Shown in pieces: positions 1 through 6,085 of a stretch of DNA of 8,736 nucleotides. This DNA is from an uncultured Bacteroidales bacterium (GTDB lineage Bacteria; Bacteroidota; Bacteroidia; Bacteroidales; Muribaculaceae). Every line of letters begins with the position of its first letter. Position 1 is the first letter of the stretch. A program made the translations under genes and the position numbers. The stretch spans positions 1 through 8,736 of the forward strand of contig CAMWUH010000073.1 of assembly GCA_947177325.1 (NCBI GenBank), read 5' to 3'. The notes under the pieces are model-generated. The model had not been told where the DNA came from. It did no database searches and was given only the letters and a program-made list of their open reading frames with translations.

Positions 1-107
1 CTCAAACACGTCACAAAATTGCCGATTCTCTGGCATCAAACGGCATCACACTTCGCAAAAAACAACTCGACGAAATCGGTGAGGAGCTAGAAGAAGGGAA
101 AGCCTGA
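1..107 (+). CDS. YtxH-like small envelope/stress protein, C-terminal fragment
   Basis: The first complete codon is at position 3, and the frame ends at a TGA at 105-107. About 34 residues are visible, beginning QTRHKIADSLASNGITLRKK and ending in an acidic stretch rich in Glu. An 'R-K-I-A-D-x-L' segment, a basic 'GI-L-KK' segment and a charged Glu-rich end fit the tail of the YtxH domain proteins common in Bacteroidales, which start with a glycine-rich membrane helix. That start lies outside the window, so the family call rests on the tail and on the neighbouring holin-like gene, which often accompanies YtxH genes in this phylum. The function of the family is unclear (envelope or general stress association). 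A rho-independent terminator follows 27 bases after the stop. Confidence 0.6.
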   Translation, partial: QTRHKIADSLASNGITLRKKQLDEIGEELEEGKA

Positions 108-134
108 TAACACCAAAGGCATATCCGAACATCA

Positions 135-166
135 CGGCCGAGGCCAAAGGCTATCGGCCGTTTTGT
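135..166 (+). terminator. Rho-independent terminator after the YtxH-like gene
   Basis: A perfect 7-bp outer stem, CGGCCGA at 135-141 and TCGGCCG at 154-160, continues inward through a possible G-T wobble and a GCC/GGC stem (143-145 with 149-151) around an AAA loop. TTTTGTT follows directly at 161-167. The GC-rich stem and T-run are typical of intrinsic termination. It separates the YtxH-like gene from the downstream holin-like gene. Confidence 0.85.
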
Positions 167-231
167 TCCTGATTTGAAAAATCGCCGCTCCACTCTCTTT
201 TTTATCATCACGTTTTTATACTATTTATATT

Positions 232-585
232 ATGTTATCAACTAACGACATACCAACCCCCATTCGAAGCATTATCAAGCTTTATATTGAGGATGCACGC
301 ATGGAGTTGACCGAGCGACTGACTCGTTTGGTAGGGTCGCTTGTAGTCGCGTTTCTTTTGGTGATGGTGATTTTTGCAACGCTTATTTTCGTTTCCATTG
401 CCGGCGCTCAGGAACTGCGCACTGTGGTTTCGCCCGGAGCAGCATATTTGATAATTATAGGCTGCTATCTTTTACTCTTGGCTGCATTACTGGTTTTCAA
501 AAAGCAATTGATAATCAATCCGCTTGCCCGATTATTGTCGCGCACGCTATTGTCTAACCCAAAACCGCAAAGTGAAGATGAGTAA
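232..585 (+). CDS. Phage-holin-like family small membrane protein
   Basis: This 117-residue protein has an amphipathic N-terminal helix with charged residues (about 11-32), a hydrophobic segment at about 34-57, a short polar turn, a second hydrophobic segment at about 68-89, and a basic then acidic tail ending SEDE. Two closely spaced membrane helices after a helical 'YIEDARMELTERL' stretch match the membrane proteins annotated in Bacteroidota as 'phage holin family' (Holin-X/Phage_holin_3_6-like). The name is historical: the gene is chromosomal, no phage genes are nearby, and a lysis role is not implied. It probably acts in the inner membrane. The ATG follows an A/T-rich leader without a Shine-Dalgarno sequence. 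The stop overlaps the start of the next gene by 8 bases, which implies co-translation. I found no convincing promoter between the upstream terminator and the start. Confidence 0.8.
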   Translation: MLSTNDIPTPIRSIIKLYIEDARMELTERLTRLVGSLVVAFLLVMVIFATLIFVSIAGAQELRTVVSPGAAYLIIIGCYLLLLAALLVFKKQLIINPLARLLSRTLLSNPKPQSEDE

Positions 586-817
586 GAAGAAACAATGGAA
601 CGGCTACACGCTTGATGAGCTTGCTACACGACGAGCAATAAATCAATTGCGCATCGAAATCGAGAAAGAACGGTTAAAATCAACTTTCTCGCCGTCGTCG
701 GCTCAATTTTCGCTTCTTTCGCAAGTTGATCGCATAGCAGAAGTTGCGCAATCATCGTTTAAGGTAATTACTTCCATAAAGAAAATTATTGCCATCGTGA
801 AGTCGTTTAAGGAATGA
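578..817 (+). CDS. Conserved-type small hypothetical protein, partner of the holin-like gene
   Basis: I do not recognise a named family. From the ATG at 578 the product is 79 residues, starting MSKKKQWNGYTLDELATRRA. The frame is open back to an ATG at 524, but that start would overlap the holin-like gene by 62 bases; the 578 start overlaps by only 8 and gives the usual lysine-rich N terminus. A charged predicted helix ('LDELATRRAINQLRIEIEKERLK', about residues 12-34) is followed by a Ser-rich linker and a second hydrophobic-basic helix ('FKVITSIKKIIAIVKSFKE', 61-79) that could be amphipathic and lie on a membrane. Short proteins with 'LDEL' near the start and a basic C-terminal helix are commonly found beside YtxH and holin-like genes in Bacteroidales. 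A soluble or peripheral accessory to the membrane protein is an inference. A terminator follows. Confidence 0.72.
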   Translation: MSKKKQWNGYTLDELATRRAINQLRIEIEKERLKSTFSPSSAQFSLLSQVDRIAEVAQSSFKVITSIKKIIAIVKSFKE

Positions 818-846
818 AAATATTGCATAAGAATAATGTAATTGTT

Positions 847-874
847 GCCGCCTCCTTCGGGAAGCGGCATTTTT
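847..874 (+). terminator. UUCG-tetraloop rho-independent terminator
   Basis: GCCGC at 847-851 pairs with GCGGC at 864-868. After a single C-A mismatch, TCC (853-855) pairs with GGA (860-862) around a TTCG loop closed by C-G, an unusually stable tetraloop. ATTTTT follows at 869-874. It terminates the holin-like pair and lies just upstream of the prmA promoter. Confidence 0.85.
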
Positions 875-888
875 ATTAAGTGAAAAAT

Positions 889-919
889 TTTGATGGTTGG
901 TTAGTTTAAAGTAACTTTG
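889..919 (+). promoter_or_regulatory. Bacteroidota-type promoter for prmA
   Basis: TTTG at 889-892 (the -33 element) and TAACTTTG at 912-919 (the -7 element, a perfect TAnnTTTG) are separated by 19 bases, which matches the Bacteroidota primary sigma consensus. The inferred transcription start is a few bases downstream, giving a short leader of about 30 bases before the prmA ATG at 958. Confidence 0.85.
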
Positions 920-957
920 TAGAAAATCAATTATTACATATTTACCGACAATAAGTC

Positions 958-1803
958 ATGAACGATTATATCGAGTTGAAGCTCATCCCATCTCCCTGTA
1001 ATGAAACTATCACTGATGTGCTGGCTGCATTGCTTGCCGATGAAGGCTACGAGTCATTTGTGCCATCCGCTGAGGATTTGATTGCCTACATTCCGGTTGA
1101 AAAATTTTCGGAGTCTCGCGTCGCCTCCGTCCTTGAGCAATTCCCTATGCCGGATGTCGCCATATCATGCCATAGCAAATTTGTGGAGGGTCAAGATTGG
1201 AACAGCGAGTGGGAGAAGAATTATTTCAAGCCGATAGTTGTTGCCGACCGATGTGTAATTCATTCTTCATTCCATACCGATGTGCCTGAAGCAGAATACG
1301 ATATTGTAATTGATCCTAAAATGGCATTCGGCACCGGACACCATCAAACCACATCATTGATTTTGGCGCGCTTGCTCGATCTTGACCTTCATGGAAAGCA
1401 TCTCATAGATGTAGGCACAGGCACCGGTGTGCTTGCCATTCTTGCAGCGATGCGTGGTGCATCAAGTGTCGACGCTATTGAAATTGACGGCTTTGCTATA
1501 GTCAACGCTCAAGAAACCGTTGAACGCAACAACGTTAATGTTAATCTTATCCATGGCGATGCTTCGAAACTCGCCCAACTCCCTGAAGCTGACTATTTAT
1601 TAGCCAATATCAATCGCAACATTATAGTAGCCGACCTACCTGCTTACGCCCGGGCGATAAAATCAGGGGCGACAGCGATTTTTTCCGGCTTCTATGTTGA
1701 AGATGTTGATATAATCGCAGAAGCCGCTGGTAAAGTAGGACTCAAATTGCTCGATGTTACCGAACGCGACCGCTGGGCTTCAGTTGCGATGATCAAAGAA
1801 TGA
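958..1803 (+). CDS. prmA: Ribosomal protein L11 methyltransferase
   Basis: PrmA uses S-adenosylmethionine to methylate ribosomal protein L11 (trimethylation of amino groups in E. coli) in the cytoplasm. The 281-residue length is close to that of the family (about 290). Residues 1 to about 65 form a small alpha/beta domain like the L11-recognition domain; 'W-N-S-E-W-E-K-N-Y-F-K-P' at 81-92 is a family hallmark. The methyltransferase domain carries DPKMAFGTGHHQTT at 119-132, the glycine-rich AdoMet motif DVGTGTGVLAI at 151-161, the acidic residue ending strand 2 in 'AIEID' (173-177), and 'LLANINRNI' at 214-222, the family's active-site-like N-x-N segment. Motif I reads GTGTG where many homologues have GCGSG, a conservative change. 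It has its own promoter, and its TGA overlaps the next ATG as ATGA. PrmA is not essential in E. coli. Confidence 0.96.
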   Translation: MNDYIELKLIPSPCNETITDVLAALLADEGYESFVPSAEDLIAYIPVEKFSESRVASVLEQFPMPDVAISCHSKFVEGQDWNSEWEKNYFKPIVVADRCVIHSSFHTDVPEAEYDIVIDPKMAFGTGHHQTTSLILARLLDLDLHGKHLIDVGTGTGVLAILAAMRGASSVDAIEIDGFAIVNAQETVERNNVNVNLIHGDASKLAQLPEADYLLANINRNIIVADLPAYARAIKSGATAIFSGFYVEDVDIIAEAAGKVGLKLLDVTERDRWASVAMIKE

Positions 1804-2501
1804 ATTCTATGAAAAAGAAATATTTTTACAGGTTGTTACTCCTGTTTGTGGCAGCGTTCATTCCCTTTGCTTCACAGCAAGCGGCGGCAGTTGACAATAA
1901 TGTTAACTCTATAGCCTCAGATAGCGTCGTTTTCGTGACTGACACAGTTTATGTTGAGGTAATAAAATATGTTGAAGTAGATAAAGGAGCCCTTCCTAAA
2001 GCTGAAGTTAGCAAGAAGAAGGATGTTGCATCTATCTCTCGCAGGCCTAATCACTTTACATGGGGCGCTGATCTTGGTAGCACAATGGATTTGACCAATC
2101 AGTCCTTGACCTCCTTTGACCTCTCGGCTTGCTTTGGATATCGTCACAAGGCAATGCGTTTTATTGGTCTCGGTGCCGGAATTAATGTAATGGTTACAAA
2201 TGCTTCGCGAGCCTATCCGGTATTCGCTCAGGTCAGAACTACCTTCACCCCTCAAAATAAATTCATTTTTATGGATGTCAAAGCGGGTATTGCATTTTTG
2301 AATCTATATGACTCGGTCAGCCGCAAGCCATTCTACGGGTGTTTGGGCGTCGGAGTCACACTTGCTTCCGGACTCAACTTCTCATCCCACATTATTTTCA
2401 GCTACAATTTTATGCCAACCGGCAATATTGTTGTGCCCGAACAACCGCGACCCATCAAGCCATTCCATGGAGCGGCGATTCGATTGGGTGCTGCATTCTG
2501 A
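1800..2501 (+). CDS. Predicted secreted/outer-membrane beta-barrel protein, unknown function
   Basis: The reading frame gives 233 residues from the ATG at 1800, which overlaps the prmA stop as ATGA. An ATG at 1809 (MKKKYFYRLLLLF) would give a more typical signal peptide; the choice is unresolved. A lysine-rich n-region, a hydrophobic core at 12-24 and a likely Sec cleavage after 'QQAAA' (about residue 30) show export. A valine/tyrosine-rich linker 'DTVYVEVIKYVEVD' (48-61) is a style common in Bacteroidota surface proteins. From about 86 to the end, alternating polar/hydrophobic strands rich in Gly and aromatics ('FTWGADLGSTMDL', 'FIGLGAGINVMV', 'FYGCLGVGVTLASGLNF') and a terminal Phe ('AIRLGAAF') suggest a small eight-or-so-stranded outer-membrane barrel. 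No catalytic motif is visible and no named family is recognised. It is probably co-transcribed with prmA, a functionally unrelated neighbour. Confidence 0.8.
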   Translation: MNSMKKKYFYRLLLLFVAAFIPFASQQAAAVDNNVNSIASDSVVFVTDTVYVEVIKYVEVDKGALPKAEVSKKKDVASISRRPNHFTWGADLGSTMDLTNQSLTSFDLSACFGYRHKAMRFIGLGAGINVMVTNASRAYPVFAQVRTTFTPQNKFIFMDVKAGIAFLNLYDSVSRKPFYGCLGVGVTLASGLNFSSHIIFSYNFMPTGNIVVPEQPRPIKPFHGAAIRLGAAF

Positions 2502-2516
2502 ATTCCGAATCGTTTT
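2476..2516 (+). terminator. Possible terminator overlapping the 3' end of the barrel-protein gene
   Basis: CGATTCG at 2476-2482 and CGAATCG at 2506-2512 form a perfect 7-bp inverted repeat, extendable by ATT/AAT with a two-base bulge, followed by TTTT at 2513-2516. The left arm lies inside the coding region and the right arm just past the TGA at 2499-2501. The loop is long (about 17-23 bases) and the T-run short, so efficiency is uncertain. Confidence 0.45.
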
Positions 2517-2541
2517 CAAAAAGTTGAATATTGAGGGAATT

Positions 2542-2573
2542 ATTGGTAAATTGCTGAATTTTTATTAACTTTG
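2542..2573 (+). promoter_or_regulatory. Bacteroidota-type promoter for the leuACDB operon
   Basis: TAACTTTG at 2566-2573 is a perfect TAnnTTTG -7 element and is identical to the one before prmA. A weaker -33 element, ATTG at 2542-2545, lies 20 bases upstream (consensus TTTG). The inferred leader to the leuA ATG at 2610 is only about 30 bases, too short for a leucine-rich leader peptide with an attenuator, so attenuation of the enteric type is not supported. Confidence 0.75.
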
Positions 2574-2609
2574 TGGCAATTATAACACAAAAACAATATT
2601 TATTCAGAA

Positions 2610-4100
2610 ATGAGCAATAGATTATTTATATTTGATACAACTTTGCGCGACGGAGAGCAAGTGCCCGGTTGCCAGCTCAACACCGTTGAAAAAATCGAAG
2701 TTGCGAAAGCGCTCGAAGAGCTCGGTGTTGACGTGATAGAAGCCGGTTTCCCGGTGTCATCACCCGGCGATTTCAACTCAGTGGTTGAAATTTCAAAAGC
2801 TGTTACCTGGCCCACAATCTGCGCCTTAACCCGTGCGGTGCCAAAGGATATTGAGGTTGCCGCTGAGGCCTTGCAATATGCCAAACATAAACGTATTCAC
2901 ACAGGTATCGGTACATCTGATTCCCACATCAAGTATAAATTTAATTCTACTCGCGAAGAAATCATTGAGCGCGCTGTTAAGGCCGTAGCCTATGCCAAGA
3001 AGTTTGTTGAAGATGTGCAGTTTTATGCCGAAGATGCCGGTCGCACTGACAATGAATATCTCGCTCGCGTGGTAGAAGCCGTTATTAAAGCCGGCGCAAC
3101 CGTAATCAATATTCCCGACACTACCGGATATTGTCTGCCCCACGAGTTTGAGGCGAAAATCAAATATCTGATTGATCATGTCGATGGCATAGACAAAGTA
3201 ACTATTGCCACTCACTGCCACAACGACCTGGGTATGGCCACAGCTAATACTATTTCAGGCATTATTGGTGGTGCGCGTCAGGCTGAGGTCACAATCAATG
3301 GTATTGGCGAGCGAGCCGGCAATACTTCGCTTGAAGAAGTGGTAATGACATGCTACTCTCATAAAGAGCTTGGCATTGAAACAAATATCAAAACCACTCG
3401 TTTGCAATCTATATCCCGCATGGTTTCATCGCTGATGAATATGCCGGTGCAACCCAACAAAGCCATCGTAGGGCGTAACGCTTTCGCCCATTCTTCAGGC
3501 ATCCACCAGGATGGAGTCCTCAAAAATCGCGAAAGTTACGAAATTATCGATCCTAAGATTGTTGGTGTCGATGAAAATTCAATCCTTTTGACAGCCCGTT
3601 CAGGTCGCGCAGCGTTGAAGCATCGTTTACACGTGCTCGGTTGCGAACTGGAAAAGGAGGCTCTCGACAAAGCTTATGAAGCATTCCTCAAACTTGCCGA
3701 TCGAAAAAAAGAAATCAACGACGACGACGTGTTGATGCTTGCCGGCCAGCACCGCAAGCCGCAACGCATTAAGCTTGACTTCCTTCAGGTTACCTCAGGC
3801 GTGGGTATTCATTCCGTAGCTTCAGTGGGCCTGGATATTGCCGGTGAAAAATTTGAGGCTTGCGCCTCGGGTAATGGCCCGGTTGACGCTGCAATCCAAG
3901 CGATACGCCAAATTATTCATCGCCAGATGGTAGTTAAGGAATTCTTGATTCAAGCTATCAACCGAGGCAGCAATGATGTTGGCAAAGTGCACATGACAGT
4001 AGAGTTTGATGGTCGCAATTTCTATGGCTTTTCAGCCAATACTGACATCGTAGCAGCTTCAGCCGAAGCATATCTCGACGCAATCAACAAGTTCATCTAA
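2610..4100 (+). CDS. leuA: 2-isopropylmalate synthase
   Basis: LeuA condenses acetyl-CoA with 2-ketoisovalerate to 2-isopropylmalate, the first committed step of leucine synthesis. The 496-residue protein has an N-terminal TIM-barrel with the HMGL signature 'FDTTLRDGEQVPGCQL' (8-23), metal ligand candidates D14, H202 and H204 in 'THCHNDLGMATAN' (201-213), and N238 in 'GERAGNTSLEE' (233-243). The linker region carries 'HSSGIHQDG' (294-302). The C-terminal domain, from about 385, is the LeuA dimer type that binds leucine for feedback inhibition, with 'GNGPVDAA' at 421-428. Length and domain order are those of the type I synthases. Citramalate synthase is a close relative and cannot be excluded from motifs alone, but the position at the head of leuCDB strongly favours LeuA. 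The start is supported by the promoter about 36 bases upstream; leuC begins 24 bases after the stop. Confidence 0.96.
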   Translation: MSNRLFIFDTTLRDGEQVPGCQLNTVEKIEVAKALEELGVDVIEAGFPVSSPGDFNSVVEISKAVTWPTICALTRAVPKDIEVAAEALQYAKHKRIHTGIGTSDSHIKYKFNSTREEIIERAVKAVAYAKKFVEDVQFYAEDAGRTDNEYLARVVEAVIKAGATVINIPDTTGYCLPHEFEAKIKYLIDHVDGIDKVTIATHCHNDLGMATANTISGIIGGARQAEVTINGIGERAGNTSLEEVVMTCYSHKELGIETNIKTTRLQSISRMVSSLMNMPVQPNKAIVGRNAFAHSSGIHQDGVLKNRESYEIIDPKIVGVDENSILLTARSGRAALKHRLHVLGCELEKEALDKAYEAFLKLADRKKEINDDDVLMLAGQHRKPQRIKLDFLQVTSGVGIHSVASVGLDIAGEKFEACASGNGPVDAAIQAIRQIIHRQMVVKEFLIQAINRGSNDVGKVHMTVEFDGRNFYGFSANTDIVAASAEAYLDAINKFI

Positions 4101-4124
4101 TCGTAACATTTCTCTGAAGTTTTA

Positions 4125-5477
4125 ATGAATACGCTCATTGACAAAATCTGGGAAAGTCACACTATCGAAACCATTGACGGTGGACCAACCCAACTCTATA
4201 TCGATCGCCATTATTGCCACGAAGTTACCTCTCCGCAAGCTTTTGAGGCATTGCGTCAACGAGGGCTGAATGTGTTGCGTCCGGCGCAAACCACCGCAAT
4301 GCCCGATCATAATATTCCTACCCACGACCAGGATAAACCTATCATTGACCCTTCCTCGCGCATACCTGTAGAAACGCTTTACAACAATGCGGAGCAATAT
4401 GGCATTGAGATTTATAAAATTGGCGATCCACGCAATGGTATTATCCATGTAGTAGGTCCGGAGCAAGGTCTTACATTGCCGGGAATGACTATTGTTTGCG
4501 GTGACTCCCACACTTCTACCCATGGTGCAATGGGAGCCGTAGCCTTTGGTATCGGCACATCGGAAGTCGAAATGGTCCTTGCCTCACAATGCATATTGCA
4601 ACAACGCCCGAAAACGATGCGTATCAACGTTGAAGGTCAGCTCGGCAAAGGCGTTACGGCAAAAGATATCGCTCTTTATTTAATTGCTCAATTAGGTACT
4701 GCCGGAGCTACCGGTTACTTCGTTGAATATGCCGGAGAGGCTATTCGCAATCTCTCTATGGAGGGGCGAATGACTCTTTGCAACATGTCGATTGAGATGG
4801 GGGCGCGTGGCGGATTGGTTGCCCCCGACGAAACTACTTTCGAATATATCAGACCTCGCTTTAAAGGCTCGGATGCCGAGTTTGAAGCTGCGGTTGAGAA
4901 ATGGCGCAAGTTGCCTTCCGGCCCTGATGCAGTGTTTGACAAAGAATTAACTTTTAATGCTGCTGACATTGAGCCACGAGTAACCTATGGAACTAATCCC
5001 GGCATGGGCATTGCCGTAACCGGGAATATTCCGGCCGATGCAACCGAATATATGAAACTGCCCGCAGGTAAGCCGATTGCCGGAACTAAAGTCGATTACG
5101 TGTTTCTCGGCTCATGCACTAACGGTCGCATCGAAGATTTTCGTGCTTTTGCCTCAATTGTGGAAGGACGCAAGAAACATCCCGATGTAGTGGCATGGCT
5201 TGTGCCCGGCTCACAACAAGTAGCTCGTCAGATTGAAGCTGAAGGAATTGGCGACCGACTGAGAGCTGCCGGATTTGAAATTCGCCAACCCGGTTGCTCG
5301 GCATGTTTGGCAATGAATGATGATAAAGTGCCTGAAGGTAAATTGTGTGTGAGCACCTCCAATCGTAACTTTGAAGGTCGTCAGGGACAAGGTGCTCGCA
5401 CGGTTTTAGCTTCACCGCTGACTGCAGCTGCAGCTGCCGTTACCGGCGTTATTACTGACCCACGAACATTTATCTGA
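4125..5477 (+). CDS. leuC: 3-isopropylmalate dehydratase, large subunit
   Basis: LeuC is the iron-sulfur subunit of isopropylmalate isomerase, which converts 2-isopropylmalate to 3-isopropylmalate through dehydration and rehydration together with LeuD. The 450 residues are slightly fewer than in the E. coli protein (about 466) and include the aconitase-family signatures: 'MPDHNIPT' (59-66), 'CGDSHTSTHGAMGAVAFGIG' (125-144), 'GSCTNGRIEDF' (329-339), and 'GCSACLAMNDD' (390-400). The [4Fe-4S] ligands are C331, C391 and C394; the 60-residue spacing from the first to the second equals that in E. coli LeuC. The C-terminal 'SNRNFEGRQGQGA' (412-424) is the usual substrate-binding segment. It lies between leuA and leuD, only 6 bases before the latter, consistent with equal production of the two subunits. 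Nothing is missing. Confidence 0.97.
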   Translation: MNTLIDKIWESHTIETIDGGPTQLYIDRHYCHEVTSPQAFEALRQRGLNVLRPAQTTAMPDHNIPTHDQDKPIIDPSSRIPVETLYNNAEQYGIEIYKIGDPRNGIIHVVGPEQGLTLPGMTIVCGDSHTSTHGAMGAVAFGIGTSEVEMVLASQCILQQRPKTMRINVEGQLGKGVTAKDIALYLIAQLGTAGATGYFVEYAGEAIRNLSMEGRMTLCNMSIEMGARGGLVAPDETTFEYIRPRFKGSDAEFEAAVEKWRKLPSGPDAVFDKELTFNAADIEPRVTYGTNPGMGIAVTGNIPADATEYMKLPAGKPIAGTKVDYVFLGSCTNGRIEDFRAFASIVEGRKKHPDVVAWLVPGSQQVARQIEAEGIGDRLRAAGFEIRQPGCSACLAMNDDKVPEGKLCVSTSNRNFEGRQGQGARTVLASPLTAAAAAVTGVITDPRTFI

Positions 5478-5483
5478 ACAGTC

Positions 5484-6074
5484 ATGAAACAAAAGTTTGA
5501 TAAAATCACCTCGCGGTGTGTACCTCTGAATATAGAAAATATTGACACTGACCAAATCATTCCGGCCCGTTTCCTGAAAGCCACTTCTCGAGAAGGCTTT
5601 GGCAAAAACCTGTTTGCCGACTGGCGACGCGACGCCGACGGAAATGACATTCCCGATTTCGTGCTTAATGATAATCGATACTGTGGTGTTGTGCTTGTAG
5701 CCGGCGATAACTTTGGTTGTGGTTCTTCGCGAGAACATGCCGCCTGGGCCATTGCTGATTATGGTTTTCGCGCAGTAGTGTCCACATCGTTTGCAGATAT
5801 CCACCGCAACAACGAATTGAATAATTTCGTGCTCCCGGTTGTTGTTTCACCAAAGTTCTTGGAAGAGTTGTTTAAATCTATTTCTGATGACAATGCTACA
5901 GAAGTTACCATTGATCTTCCATCGCAAACAATCACAAATCTGAAGACCGGCTCTGTTGAGCATTTCGACATTAATCCATATAAGAAACTTTGCTTGGAAA
6001 ACGGTCTGGACGATATAGACTATTTGCTGAGCAATCTTGAAAAAATTAAGGCATACGAAAACGAAAAAAAATAA
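5484..6074 (+). CDS. leuD: 3-isopropylmalate dehydratase, small subunit
   Basis: LeuD is the swivel-domain partner of LeuC and completes the isomerase active site. The protein has 196 residues (family about 200). It shows 'NIDTDQIIPARFLK' near the N terminus (19-32), the key 'DNFGCGSSREHAAWAI' motif (75-90) containing the Ser-Ser-Arg that contacts substrate, and 'SFADIHRNNELNNFVLPV' in place of the usual 'F..I...N...NG.LP' segment. The C-terminal 'ENGLDDIDYLL' is also typical of bacterial LeuD. The gene starts 6 bases after leuC and ends in a lysine-rich tail just 11 bases before leuB, so translation is probably coupled along the operon. Confidence 0.97.
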   Translation: MKQKFDKITSRCVPLNIENIDTDQIIPARFLKATSREGFGKNLFADWRRDADGNDIPDFVLNDNRYCGVVLVAGDNFGCGSSREHAAWAIADYGFRAVVSTSFADIHRNNELNNFVLPVVVSPKFLEELFKSISDDNATEVTIDLPSQTITNLKTGSVEHFDINPYKKLCLENGLDDIDYLLSNLEKIKAYENEKK

Positions 6075-6085
6075 AAGATAATAAA

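Noticed and set aside
524..577. Longer start for the small protein at 578-817
   Set aside because: The ATG at 524 would place 54 extra bases inside the holin-like gene and add an unlike N terminus (Arg/Cys-rich). The ATG at 578 gives a normal short overlap.
232..585. Prophage or lysis cassette suggested by the holin-like gene
   Set aside because: No endolysin, integrase, structural phage gene or attachment repeats are nearby. The family is common on Bacteroidota chromosomes in housekeeping context.
1917..2255. 112-residue open frame on the minus strand
   Set aside because: It is antisense to the barrel gene, has no promoter or family resemblance, and its composition looks like a reverse-frame shadow.
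2308..2568. 86-residue + strand frame overlapping the end of the barrel gene
   Set aside because: Its sequence is Ser/His/Cys-rich and lacks family character. It overlaps a gene with signal peptide and strand pattern, and its end runs through the leu promoter.
4122..4523. 133-residue open frame on the minus strand, and similar ones at 2826-3221 and 5412-5804
   Set aside because: They lie opposite the well-supported genes leuA, leuC and leuD and show no recognisable domain; they are codon-use shadows.
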